Source of the DNA: Pseudomonas paraglycinae | Lineage (GTDB): Bacteria; Pseudomonadota; Gammaproteobacteria; Pseudomonadales; Pseudomonadaceae | NCBI RefSeq assembly: GCF_021601625.1 | Contig: NZ_BQHR01000007.1 | Span: 186,001-250,000, forward strand | Length of the DNA: 64,000 nt | Direction: 5' to 3' | Part shown: positions 43,139 to 51,803 of the stretch, piece after piece | Position numbering within the stretch: the stretch's first letter is position 1 | How the letters are laid out: every line of letters starts with the position of its first letter | Made by a program: the position numbers and the translations under genes | The notes under the pieces: generated by a model | What the model was told of the DNA's origin: nothing | The model's input: only the letters and a program-made list of their open reading frames with translations | Database searches by the model: none

Positions 43139-45298
43139 ATGACCAGCATGCAACCCGGTAAGGCCGGGATCGATCCGCGGCTGAGCTTCGATGACCCGTT
43201 GCTCGACGGTCTGTTGATCCTCTGCAAACTCCATGGCGCGACGGTCAGTCGCGCCAGCCTGAGCGCCGGGCTGCCCCTGGACAAACAACGCCTGAGCCTG
43301 GACCTGCTGCCCCGCGCCGCCGCCCGGGCCGGGTTGCAGGCGCGCTTGCTGCGCCGGGAACTCAAAGACATTTCACCGCTGAACCTGCCGGTGCTGTTGC
43401 TGCTGGGCAACGGGCGCACGGCGGTGCTGCGGCGTTTTGCCGAAGACGGCAAGGCGCTGATCCTGCCCAGCGAAGCCGACGGCGGCGAGCAATGGGTCAG
43501 CCGTGAAGAACTCACCGAACACTACAGCGGCCAGGCTCTGTTCGCCCGCCCCCGGCATGAACTGGAGGACTTGCGCTCACCGTTGGTGCCACGGGTGCAG
43601 GCGTGGTTTCGCGACACCCTGAAACTGTCGAAATGGCTGTACAGCGACGCGATCCTCGCCAGTTTCCTGATCAACCTGCTGGGCCTGATGGTGCCGCTGT
43701 TCGTCATGCAGACCTACGACCGCGTGGTGCCGAACCAGGCCACGTCGACCCTGTGGGTGCTGGCCATCGGGCTGTTGATCGGCACCGGTTTCGAACTGGT
43801 GCTGCGGGTGGTACGTGCGCATCTGCTGGACACCGCCGGCAAGAAGACCGACGTGATCCTTTCCGCGACTTTATTCGAGCGCATCACCGGCATGTCGATG
43901 AAGGCCCGGCCGGCGACCATCGGCGGATTCGCCCAGAGCATTCATGATTTTCAGGGCCTGCGCGAATTTCTCACCGCCGTGACCCTGACCAGCCTGATCG
44001 ACCTGCCTTTCGTGGTGTTGATGCTGGTGGTGATCGGCCTGCTCGGTGGCTGGCTGGTGGTGATTCCGCTGCTGGCGTTTCCGATCACCATTGTTTTCGC
44101 GATGATCATTCAGGCCCGTCTGCGCGACACCGTGCAGAAAAGCCTGAGCCTCGGCGCCGAGCGTCAGGCGTTGCTGATCGAAACCCTCGGCGGCCTGGAA
44201 ACCCTCAAGGCGTGCAGCGCCGAAAGCGAGCGTCAGCACAAGTGGGAAAGCACCCACGGCGCCCTCACCCGCCTCGACAGTCACGCGCGCAACCTCTCGG
44301 CGCTGGCCACCAATGGCACGCTGTTCATCCAGCAGTTTTCAGGGATGGCAACGATTGTGGCCGGGGTCTACAGCATCATCGCCGGCAACCTCAGCGTCGG
44401 CGCGCTGGTGGCCACTTACATGCTCGGCAGCCGCGTGCTCGCGCCGCTGGGCCAGATCGCCGGGCTGATCACCCGCTACCAGCAAGCGCAACTGACCATG
44501 AAAAGCACCGATGCGCTGATGTCGCTGCCTCAGGAACGTGACGGCAAACAGCGGCCGCTGGAACGCACGCAGCTGCAAGGCGCGCTGGACGCCAATGCCG
44601 TGACCTTCCACTACAACGGCCAGAACGCCCCGGCCCTGAGCAACGTCAGCTTCAGCGTCAAACCCGGCGAGCGGATCGGCATCATCGGCCGCAGCGGTTC
44701 CGGCAAAAGCACCCTGGCGCGACTGGTGATGGGGTTCTACGAACCGGAAGAAGGCCAGTTGCTGCTTGACGGCCTCGACCTGCGGCAACTGGATGTCGCC
44801 GACCTGCGCCAGCAGATCGGTTACGTCGCCCATGACTTGCCGCTGCTGGCCGGCAGCCTGCGTGACAACCTGACCCTCGGCGCCCGCTATATCAGCGATT
44901 CGCGGATGCTTGAAGTGGCCGAACTGACCGGCGTCACCGAGCTTGCACGGCAGCATCCGCAAGGCTTCGACCGGCCGGTGGGCGAGCGCGGGCAACTGCT
45001 TTCCGGTGGCCAGCGCCAGGCGGTGCTGCTGGCGCGGGCGCTGTTGCTCGATCCGCCGATCATGCTGCTCGACGAACCCACCAGTGCCATGGACAACAGC
45101 AGCGAAGACGTCCTGCGCCAGAAGCTGCACGGCTGGGTGCAGGGCAAAACCTTGTTGCTGGTCACCCACCGCACCTCGATGCTGAGCCTGGTGGACCGGT
45201 TGCTGGTGCTGGACAACGGCCGGATCGTCGCCGACGGTCCGAAAGAAGCGGTCATCGATGCACTGCGCAAGGGCCGGGTCGGCTCGGCAGCGGTCTAG
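43139..45298 (+). CDS. Type I secretion ABC transporter with degenerate C39-like domain (LapB-like)
   Basis: The 719-residue protein has an N-terminal C39-like domain (residues 15–130) that lacks the QxDCG catalytic cysteine motif, six membrane helices (about 160–430), and an ATPase with Walker A GRSGSGKST, signature LLSGGQRQAVLLARALL and Walker B IMLLDEPTSAMD. A non-catalytic peptidase-like domain is typical of RTX exporters, where it binds substrate. It exports the adhesin together with the TolC-like and HlyD-like proteins. The HlyD gene starts 10 bp downstream. Confidence 0.93.
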   Translation: MTSMQPGKAGIDPRLSFDDPLLDGLLILCKLHGATVSRASLSAGLPLDKQRLSLDLLPRAAARAGLQARLLRRELKDISPLNLPVLLLLGNGRTAVLRRFAEDGKALILPSEADGGEQWVSREELTEHYSGQALFARPRHELEDLRSPLVPRVQAWFRDTLKLSKWLYSDAILASFLINLLGLMVPLFVMQTYDRVVPNQATSTLWVLAIGLLIGTGFELVLRVVRAHLLDTAGKKTDVILSATLFERITGMSMKARPATIGGFAQSIHDFQGLREFLTAVTLTSLIDLPFVVLMLVVIGLLGGWLVVIPLLAFPITIVFAMIIQARLRDTVQKSLSLGAERQALLIETLGGLETLKACSAESERQHKWESTHGALTRLDSHARNLSALATNGTLFIQQFSGMATIVAGVYSIIAGNLSVGALVATYMLGSRVLAPLGQIAGLITRYQQAQLTMKSTDALMSLPQERDGKQRPLERTQLQGALDANAVTFHYNGQNAPALSNVSFSVKPGERIGIIGRSGSGKSTLARLVMGFYEPEEGQLLLDGLDLRQLDVADLRQQIGYVAHDLPLLAGSLRDNLTLGARYISDSRMLEVAELTGVTELARQHPQGFDRPVGERGQLLSGGQRQAVLLARALLLDPPIMLLDEPTSAMDNSSEDVLRQKLHGWVQGKTLLLVTHRTSMLSLVDRLLVLDNGRIVADGPKEAVIDALRKGRVGSAAV

Positions 45299-45308
45299 GA
45301 GTTGCCCC

Positions 45309-46670
45309 ATGTCTGCTTCTTCCTCTTCAAAACCGCGCGGCTACTTCGACAGTTTCGGTAAAAGCGCCGAAGCCGAATTCATGCCGGAAACCGCCGGCGC
45401 CTCGTTGCAGGATTCGCCGCGCTGGTCGCGGATCACCGTGTGGCTGGCGGCGGCACTGCTGATCAGTGCGCTGGTCTGGGCCAAGTTCGCCGTGCTCCAG
45501 GAAGTGACCATGGGCGAAGGCAAGGCGATTCCGTCGAGCAAGGTCCAGGTGATCCAGAACCTCGAGGGCGGGATCGTCACCGAGATCTTCGTCCGTGAAG
45601 GGCAAATGGTCAGCAAGGGCGACACCTTGCTGCGTCTGGATGACACGCGGTTTCTGTCGAACAAGGGTGAGAGCGAGGCCGATCGTTACGCCCTGACCGC
45701 GCAGGTCGAACGCTTGTCCGCCGAAGCCGAAGGCCGGCCGTTCAAGCTCTCGGACGAGGTGATTGCCAAGGCCCCGCAAGTCGCCGAGGACGAGCGCTCG
45801 CTGTACGAGCAGCGGCAACGGCGGCTGGCCAGCGAGCAACGCACCCTCAGCGAACAGCTGCGGCAGAAGGCACAGGAGCTGGCGGAGTTTCGGTCGAAAC
45901 AGGGGCAATACAGTTCGAGCCTGGCGCTGCTGCAACAGGAAATGAACATGTCGGAACCGCTGGTGAAAACCGGCGCGGTTTCGCCCGTGGAGATTCTCCG
46001 CCTGCGTCGTAGCGCAGTGGAAATTCGCGGTTCGTTGAATGCCACGACGCTCGCCATTCCCCGGGCCGAATCGGCGATCAACGAGATCAAGAGCAAGATC
46101 GACGAATCGGAACAGACCTTCCGCTCCGAAGCGGCCAAGGAGCTCAACGAGAAACGCACCGACCTGTCGAAAATCACCGCGTCGAGCATCGCCATCGACG
46201 ACCGCGTCAGCCGCACCACCGTGACTTCGCCGGTGCGCGGGGTTATCAAGCAGATGAAGGTCAACACCATCGGCGGCGTGGTGCAGCCGGGCAGCGACAT
46301 GGTGGAAATCGTGCCGCTGGAAGACAACCTGTTGATCGAGGCCAAGGTCCGGCCGCAGGACGTGGCGTTTCTGCATCCGGGCCAGAAAGCCATGGTCAAG
46401 TTCAGCGCCTACGACTACACGATCTACGGCGGGCTCAGCGCCAAACTTGAGCTGATCGGCGCCGACACCATCACCGATGACAAGGGCAACAGCTTCTACC
46501 TGATCCAGGTGCGTACCGACAAAAACCATCTGGGCGGGGATGTGAAACCGTTGCTGATCATTCCGGGGATGGTGGCGACGGTGGACATTATTACCGGGGA
46601 GAAAAGCGTGCTGGATTACCTGCTCAAACCGGTGCTGAAGGCCCGGACCGAGGCGATGCGCGAACGCTAG
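45309..46670 (+). CDS. HlyD-family membrane-fusion protein (LapC-like)
   Basis: The 453-residue protein has a short cytoplasmic start (MSASSSSKPRGYFDSFGKSAE), one membrane helix (RITVWLAAALLISALVWAKF, about residues 40–59), a lipoyl half-motif (GEGKAIPSSKVQVIQNLEGG), a long coiled coil (130–290) and the C-terminal beta domain (TTVTSPVRGVIKQMKVNTIGGVVQPG). It bridges the ABC exporter and the TolC-like channel. ATG 45309 has GGAG 8 nt upstream; it follows the ABC stop by 10 bp. Confidence 0.93.
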   Translation: MSASSSSKPRGYFDSFGKSAEAEFMPETAGASLQDSPRWSRITVWLAAALLISALVWAKFAVLQEVTMGEGKAIPSSKVQVIQNLEGGIVTEIFVREGQMVSKGDTLLRLDDTRFLSNKGESEADRYALTAQVERLSAEAEGRPFKLSDEVIAKAPQVAEDERSLYEQRQRRLASEQRTLSEQLRQKAQELAEFRSKQGQYSSSLALLQQEMNMSEPLVKTGAVSPVEILRLRRSAVEIRGSLNATTLAIPRAESAINEIKSKIDESEQTFRSEAAKELNEKRTDLSKITASSIAIDDRVSRTTVTSPVRGVIKQMKVNTIGGVVQPGSDMVEIVPLEDNLLIEAKVRPQDVAFLHPGQKAMVKFSAYDYTIYGGLSAKLELIGADTITDDKGNSFYLIQVRTDKNHLGGDVKPLLIIPGMVATVDIITGEKSVLDYLLKPVLKARTEAMRER

Positions 46671-46690
46671 TGATTGATCGCTCTCACGTT

Positions 46691-46816
46691 GATCGTTCCC
46701 ACGCTCTGCGTGGGAATGCATCCAATGACGCTCTGCGTCACCGTCGCGAAGGGACGCGGAGCGTCCCGGGCGGCATTCCCACGCGGACGGTTCGACGCCT
46801 CGACGTGGGAACGATC
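46691..46816. repeat. Dispersed inverted-repeat element, copy 3 of 3
   Basis: It begins GATCGTTCCCACGCTCTGCG and ends GACGTGGGAACGATC; the right arm carries an extra insertion of about 15 bp (around 46785–46805) compared with copies 1 and 2. It lies just after the secretion operon. Confidence 0.85.
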
Positions 46817-46837
46817 AGGCGATCAGTACCCGTCCGA

Positions 46838-47431
46838 TCAGCCTCCGTGATTCTTCTGGAAAGTCTCCTCCCCCATCGCCGCAATCTGCCCTTCAATCAA
46901 CGCCTCGAACGGCTTGAGCAACGGCTCGAAAGAGACCGGCGCTTCCAGCGTCTGCAACGCCTGAACAATCGCTTCGATCGTCGACAACGCCCCCGGCCCC
47001 GGTGCCTTGCGCAGCCGATACCGCGACACCCCACCCTCCGCCAAAGTCACCCGTGGCAACGCCGCCAGCAACGGATTGAGGTGCAACATCTTGCGCGCCT
47101 TGCGCCAAGTGCCGTCCGGCACCACCAGCAACAGCGGTTCATCGGACGCGGCGTAAGCCTGCATCGGCTGCGCATCCTCCGCCGGGAACAACAACCGCGC
47201 CCGATACCCCGGCCGGTTCAACAGAGCGGGCAAATCCTCGAACACTTCACCGACAATCAGCTCGGCATTGTTCAAACCGAGCGCCGCCAGCCGTGCCGTG
47301 TTGAGCGCGTGATTGACCTCGCTCGGGTGCTGCAACAGCAACACCCGGGTGCGGCTGTCGAGGCTGGGGATCAGCGGGCACAGGCAATGGGTTTGTGGGC
47401 GCAGGCAGCGCGGGCATTGGGGTCTGGACAT
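46838..47431 (-). CDS. tapT: tRNA-uridine aminocarboxypropyltransferase TapT (DTW domain)
   Basis: The 197-residue protein has zinc-type cysteines at the N-terminus (CPRCLRPQTHCLCPL), the motif TRVLLLQHPSEVNHALNTARL and the DTW-family signature as PDGTWRKARKM, with the conserved Asp-x-x-Trp. E. coli TapT (YfiP) adds the acp group from SAM to U47 of several tRNAs; that is the expected role. It is 4 bp downstream of gbuR on the same strand and may share its transcript. Confidence 0.88.
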   Translation of the reverse strand: MSRPQCPRCLRPQTHCLCPLIPSLDSRTRVLLLQHPSEVNHALNTARLAALGLNNAELIVGEVFEDLPALLNRPGYRARLLFPAEDAQPMQAYAASDEPLLLVVPDGTWRKARKMLHLNPLLAALPRVTLAEGGVSRYRLRKAPGPGALSTIEAIVQALQTLEAPVSFEPLLKPFEALIEGQIAAMGEETFQKNHGG

Positions 47432-47435
47432 TGTC

Positions 47436-48329
47436 TTATGCCTGATTGAGCTGCGCTTTGAGCAGATCGCGGAAAGTCTGGATCAGCGGCTCGCGGCTGC
47501 GGCCCCGGCGCATGATCATGGAAAACGGTGCCTGATAACCGAAGGTCGCCGGCAGCAGCACCCGCAAATCGCCCTTGTCGGCCCAGGCCTGGGCGTAGTG
47601 CTCCGGCAGATAACCGATGTAGGCGCCGGACAGCACCAGAATCAGCTGCGCCTCCATACTTTCCACGGTCGCGGCGCTGTGTTTGAAACCGTGGCGTGCG
47701 AGTTCGGCCTGGCTCCAGTAACCGCGTCCGACCATGCGTTGCTGGGTGATGACCTGCTCGGGAATCCGCCGCTCGTTGAACAACGGATGACGGCTGCTGC
47801 AATACAGCCAGTGCTGCTCGCGGTACAGCGGCATGTACACCAGACCGCTCATGCGCGTTGAGAATGCGCCGATGGCCAGATCGAGGCGGTTGTCCTGCAC
47901 GCCGAGTTGCAGTTCGTAAGGGCTCATCACCGACAGATGCAAATGCACCGCCGGGTGTTCCTGGCTGTAGGCGCCGATGGCTTCGGCGAACGGCAGGGCC
48001 TTGTCGCTGACCGTCGAGTCGATCACCCCGAGGTTGAGCGTGCCGCGCAATTCGCCCTTGAGCGCTGCTGCGTACTGCTCGAAACCTTCGAGTTCGGCCA
48101 GCAAACGCAGGGTTTCCTGATGGAACAGCTCGCCCTTGCTGGTCAGGCTGAAACCGCCGCGCCCGCGATGGCACAGCACCAGACCCAGCGCGGCTTCGAG
48201 CTGGCTCATGTAGGTGCTGATCGCCGAGGTCGACAGGTTGAGTTCCTGCTGCGCGTTGGCAAACCCCTGATGACGCACGACGCTGACGAAGATGCGCAAA
48301 AGTTTCAGGTCGGGTAAAGCGTTGGCCAT
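47436..48329 (-). CDS. gbuR: LysR-family regulator, probable GbuR
   Basis: The 297-residue LTTR has the N-terminal winged helix (LPDLKLLRIFVSVVRHQGFANAQQELNLSTSAISTYMSQLEAALG) and a periplasmic-binding-like effector domain. It is divergent from gbuA, as gbuR (PA1422) is from gbuA in P. aeruginosa, where it activates 4-guanidinobutyrate use. ATG 48329 (MANALPDLK) has GGAG 5 nt upstream. A 24-bp palindrome at 48626–48649 in the shared region is a likely binding site. Confidence 0.85.
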   Translation of the reverse strand: MANALPDLKLLRIFVSVVRHQGFANAQQELNLSTSAISTYMSQLEAALGLVLCHRGRGGFSLTSKGELFHQETLRLLAELEGFEQYAAALKGELRGTLNLGVIDSTVSDKALPFAEAIGAYSQEHPAVHLHLSVMSPYELQLGVQDNRLDLAIGAFSTRMSGLVYMPLYREQHWLYCSSRHPLFNERRIPEQVITQQRMVGRGYWSQAELARHGFKHSAATVESMEAQLILVLSGAYIGYLPEHYAQAWADKGDLRVLLPATFGYQAPFSMIMRRGRSREPLIQTFRDLLKAQLNQA

Positions 48330-48370
48330 GTCTACTCCGGGCTTTGGAACTGTGTTGTCTGGTAAATCCA

Positions 48371-48566
48371 CCCCTCACCCCAACCCTCTCCCCAGAGGGG
48401 CGAGGGGGAAAGGGAGCCGATCTCCATGGCCTTCAAATCTTGCGTCTGCCTCAGGACTCTCCTGAGCTCGACTCGATATTTCAGGTCGATGTCCCTCTGG
48501 AAAACAACTCCGTCGGCCCCCTCTCCCTCCGGGAGAGGGCTGGGCGGGCGGCGTTCCGATGAGGGC
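48371..48566. repeat. REP-like composite repeat, copy 3 of 3
   Basis: Its arms are CCCCTCACCCCAACCCTCTC (48371) and, near 48520–48566, a segment whose reverse complement equals the left arm of the copy at 12441. The core ATTTCAGGTCGATGTCC matches the cores of the other two. It occupies the gbuR–gbuA intergenic region, between gbuR and the palindrome. Confidence 0.75.
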
Positions 48567-48625
48567 AACGGTGTTCAGCCGATCACAAACCCCAAGGCGC
48601 ACAAAGTCTATCTCCACCCACATCA

Positions 48626-48649
48626 TTAGTTTAGAAATTTCTGAACTAA
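48626..48649. promoter_or_regulatory. 24-bp near-perfect palindrome, likely GbuR operator
   Basis: TTAGTTTAGAAA (48626–48637) faces TTTCTGAACTAA (48638–48649); 11 of 12 pairs match. It is 125 bp upstream of the gbuA start. LysR regulators bind such T–N11–A containing inverted repeats in the divergent region they control. Confidence 0.6.
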
Positions 48650-48773
48650 GTATTTGCCCGTAGCGATTCTTCCGCCCCACTACATTTCGCAGAATCGGCC
48701 CACAGCGGTACCCGTGCTCCTTGCGAATGCGGTGCGCCGACATAAATAAAACAAAGACGATGAGGCCCTACCC

Positions 48774-49724
48774 GTGGACAAGATTCTTCACCAACCACTG
48801 GGCGGCAACGAAATGCCGCGCTTCGGCGGCATCGCCACCATGCTCCGACTCCCCCATGTACCGACCGCTGCCGGCCTGGACGCTGCCTTCGTTGGCGTGC
48901 CACTGGACATCGGTACTTCGCTGCGCCCCGGCACCCGCTTCGGGCCGCGCGACATCCGCACCGAATCGGTAATGATCCGCCCGTACAACATGGCCACCGG
49001 CGCTGCGCCGTTCGATTCGCTGTCGGTTGCCGACATCGGTGACGTGGCGATCAACACCTTCAACCTGCTCGACGCCGTGCGCATCATCGAAGAAGCCTAC
49101 GACAACATCCTCGAGCACAACGTGATCCCGATGACCCTGGGTGGCGACCACACCATCACCCTGCCGATCCTGCGTGCCATCCACAAAAAGCACGGCAAGG
49201 TCGGTCTGGTACACATCGATGCCCACGCTGACGTCAACGATCACATGTTCGGCGAGAAGATCGCCCACGGTACGACCTTCCGTCGCGCCGTCGAAGAAGG
49301 CCTTCTGGACTGCGACCGCGTGGTGCAGATTGGTCTGCGTGCGCAGGGTTACACCGCTGACGACTTCAACTGGAGCCGCGATCAGGGCTTCCGCGTGGTG
49401 CAGGCCGAAGAGTGCTGGCACAAGTCGCTGGCACCGCTGATGGCCGAAGTGCGCGAGAAAGTCGGTGGCGGCCCGGTGTACCTGAGCTTCGACATCGACG
49501 GCATCGACCCGGCCTGGGCGCCTGGCACCGGCACCCCGGAAATCGGTGGTCTGACGACCATTCAGGCGATTGAAATCGTTCGCGGCTGCCAGGGCCTCGA
49601 CCTGATCGGCTGCGATCTGGTAGAAGTCTCGCCCGCTTATGACACCACCGGCAACACCTCGCTGCTGGCCGCCAACCTGCTGTACGAAATGCTCTGCGTA
49701 CTGCCGGGCGTGGTCCACCGCTGA
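48774..49724 (+). CDS. gbuA: Guanidinobutyrase GbuA (ureohydrolase)
   Basis: The 316-residue ureohydrolase has the Mn-binding motifs GGDHT, DAHADVND and SFDIDGIDPAWAPGTGTPE. The start MDKILHQPLGGNEMPRFGGIATM is nearly that of P. aeruginosa GbuA as I remember it, so 4-guanidinobutyrate hydrolysis to 4-aminobutyrate and urea is the best assignment; agmatinase is the alternative. Translation starts at GTG 48774. It leads a run with the SnoaL-like, NCS1 and SSS genes, the arginine-decarboxylase/guanidino route of arginine breakdown. Confidence 0.92.
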   Translation: MDKILHQPLGGNEMPRFGGIATMLRLPHVPTAAGLDAAFVGVPLDIGTSLRPGTRFGPRDIRTESVMIRPYNMATGAAPFDSLSVADIGDVAINTFNLLDAVRIIEEAYDNILEHNVIPMTLGGDHTITLPILRAIHKKHGKVGLVHIDAHADVNDHMFGEKIAHGTTFRRAVEEGLLDCDRVVQIGLRAQGYTADDFNWSRDQGFRVVQAEECWHKSLAPLMAEVREKVGGGPVYLSFDIDGIDPAWAPGTGTPEIGGLTTIQAIEIVRGCQGLDLIGCDLVEVSPAYDTTGNTSLLAANLLYEMLCVLPGVVHR

Positions 49725-49734
49725 GGGTCGGGTC

Positions 49735-50157
49735 ATGAACGAACGTGATCAGGTTCTGAAAGCGGCCGCCGATCTGGTGTCCGCCTTCGCCCGCAACGAT
49801 CGCGAAGCCTACTTCGGCGCGTTCAGCGCCGATGCCAGCTTCGTGTTCTACACCCTCGAACAGCCCCTGCTGTCGCGCGATGCCTATCAGGCGTTGTGGG
49901 ACAGCTGGCGCGCCGAGGATGGCTTCGAGGTGTTGTCCTGCACCTCGAGCAACGCCTTCGTCAGCCTGCAGGGTGACGTGGCGATTTTCATCCATGACGT
50001 GGCCACCGAGCTGCGCATGCAAGGGGAGCAACATTTCAGCCAGGAGCGCGAGACGATTGTTTTCAAGAAACAAGCGTCGAGCCTAGAACAACAAGGCCAT
50101 TGGCTGGCCTGCCACGAACATTTGTCCGCAATGCCGGAAGGGCTGCCATCCCCTTAG
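49735..50157 (+). CDS. SnoaL-like/DUF4440 protein of the gbu cluster
   Basis: The 140-residue protein begins MNERDQVLKAAADLVSAFARNDREAYFGAFSADASFVF, the NTF2-like alpha+beta cone fold of the SnoaL/DUF4440 group. No catalytic residues can be assigned with confidence. It follows gbuA by 10 bp and precedes the permease by 55 bp, corresponding to PA1420 in position, so a role linked to guanidino-compound metabolism is plausible but unproven. Confidence 0.8.
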   Translation: MNERDQVLKAAADLVSAFARNDREAYFGAFSADASFVFYTLEQPLLSRDAYQALWDSWRAEDGFEVLSCTSSNAFVSLQGDVAIFIHDVATELRMQGEQHFSQERETIVFKKQASSLEQQGHWLACHEHLSAMPEGLPSP

Positions 50158-50212
50158 CCAAGACAGGTGACGCTCACGCACGATGAGCGCGCCTTTATGA
50201 TCGGAGCAGATC

Positions 50213-51724
50213 ATGAATAACAACAACAAAGACCAAAGCCTTACGCAGATTGAAACCCACGGGGTCGAACAGATCCCGGACAACGAACGCACCGCCGGTC
50301 CCGTGGACTTGTTCCGCATGATCTTTGGCGGCGCGAATACCTTTGCCACCGCCGTGCTCGGCAGTTTCCCGGTGCTGTTCGGCCTGTCCTTCCAGGCGGG
50401 CGTCTGGGCGATTGTCTCGGGCGTGCTGCTTGGCTCGCTGATCCTCGCACCGATGGGCCTGTTCGGTCCGCTCAACGGCACCAACAATGCCGTGTCGTCC
50501 GGTGCGCACTTCGGCGTGCACGGGCGGATCGTCGGTTCGTTCCTGTCGCTGCTGACCGCCATCGCCTTCTTCTCGCTCTCGGTGTGGAGTTCGGGAGATG
50601 CGCTGATCGGTGGTGCGAAACGCCTGATCGGCCTGCCGGAAACCGACCTGACCCTGGGCCTGGCCTACGGTCTGTTCGCGATTCTGGTGTTGACCGTGTG
50701 CATCTACGGCTTCCGCTTCCTGCTGTGGGTGAACAAGGTCGCGGTGTGGAGCGCGAGCCTGCTGTTCCTGCTGGGCATCTTTGCCTTCGCCGGTCCCTTC
50801 GATTCGCACTACGCCGGCACCGTCAGCCTCGGCCAGCCGGGCTTCTGGGCCGCGTTCATCGGCGCCGCGCTGGTGGCCATGAGCAACCCGATTTCCTTCG
50901 GCGCGTTCCTCGGCGACTGGGCCCGCTACATCCCGCGTGAGACCTCGCGCAAGCGGATCATGGCGGCGGTGGTGCTCTCGCAGATCGCCACCTTCATCCC
51001 GTTCCTGTTCGGCCTGACCACCGCGACCATCGTCGCGATCCAGGCGCCGGACTACATCGCGGCCAACAATTACGTAGGCGGTCTGCTCGCGGTGTCGCCG
51101 AGCTGGTTCTTCCTGCCGGTGTGCCTGATTGCGGTGATCGGCGGCATGTCCACCGGCACCACATCGCTGTATGGCACCGGGCTGGACATGTCCAGCGTGT
51201 TCCCGCGCCTGCTGTCGCGGGTCAAGGCGACGCTCCTGATCGGTGTGCTGTCGATTGCCTTCATCTTCATCGGGCGCTTTGCGGCGAACCTGGTGCAGAG
51301 CGTGTCGACCTTCGCCGTGCTGATCATCACCTGCACCACCCCTTGGATGGTGATCATGATCATCGGCCTGGTGGTACGTCGCGGCTTCTACTGCCCGGAC
51401 GACCTGCAAGTGTTCACGCGCGGCGAGCAAGGCGGACGCTACTGGTTCAGCCACGGCTGGAACTGGCGCGGTCTGGGTGCGTGGATCCCGAGCGCGGCGG
51501 TCGGCCTGTGCTTCGTCAACCTGCCGGGGCAGTTCGTCGGCCCGCTGGGTGAACTGGCCGGCGGCATCGACATCAGCCTGCTGGTGACCCTCGGTCTGGC
51601 GTCGGTGATGTACCTGATGCTGCTGAGCCTGTTCCCGGAACCGGCGCTGGTCTACGGCCCGAAGGATCCCCGCAGCAAAGGCGCGCATGCGCCGGCTGAA
51701 GCGGCGCTGCGTCAGGCTGCCTGA
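50213..51724 (+). CDS. NCS1-family permease (cytosine/purine-permease type)
   Basis: The 503-residue protein has about 12 membrane helices and NCS1 features (SLTQIETHGVEQIPDNERT N-terminal tail, GAFLGDWARYIPRET, FLPVCLIAVIGGMSTGTTSLYGTG). NCS1 members import nucleobases, hydantoins or related compounds. Its place in the gbu cluster (position of PA1419) suggests import of a guanidino compound or a pathway product. A CTGTGGG/CCCACAG hairpin without a T-run lies in the 79-bp gap to the next gene. Confidence 0.88.
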   Translation: MNNNNKDQSLTQIETHGVEQIPDNERTAGPVDLFRMIFGGANTFATAVLGSFPVLFGLSFQAGVWAIVSGVLLGSLILAPMGLFGPLNGTNNAVSSGAHFGVHGRIVGSFLSLLTAIAFFSLSVWSSGDALIGGAKRLIGLPETDLTLGLAYGLFAILVLTVCIYGFRFLLWVNKVAVWSASLLFLLGIFAFAGPFDSHYAGTVSLGQPGFWAAFIGAALVAMSNPISFGAFLGDWARYIPRETSRKRIMAAVVLSQIATFIPFLFGLTTATIVAIQAPDYIAANNYVGGLLAVSPSWFFLPVCLIAVIGGMSTGTTSLYGTGLDMSSVFPRLLSRVKATLLIGVLSIAFIFIGRFAANLVQSVSTFAVLIITCTTPWMVIMIIGLVVRRGFYCPDDLQVFTRGEQGGRYWFSHGWNWRGLGAWIPSAAVGLCFVNLPGQFVGPLGELAGGIDISLLVTLGLASVMYLMLLSLFPEPALVYGPKDPRSKGAHAPAEAALRQAA

Positions 51725-51734
51725 ATAAACGAAT

Positions 51735-51761
51735 CGCCTGTGGGGGTCAGCCTTCTCCCAC
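51735..51761 (+). other. Hairpin between permease and symporter genes
   Basis: CTGTGGGGG and CTCCCACAG form a 9-bp stem with one wobble pair, loop of about 8 nt, no T-run. It may adjust mRNA stability between the two transporter genes rather than terminate. Confidence 0.4.
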
Positions 51762-51803
51762 AGTGTTCCACCCCATAAAAAAGACAATCGGAGACACGCC
51801 ATC

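Noticed and set aside
48650-48773. Guanidine riboswitch before gbuA
   Set aside because: Because the substrate is a guanidino compound I looked for ykkC-type or paired ACGR-loop hairpins; none is visible. The palindrome for a LysR protein explains regulation better.
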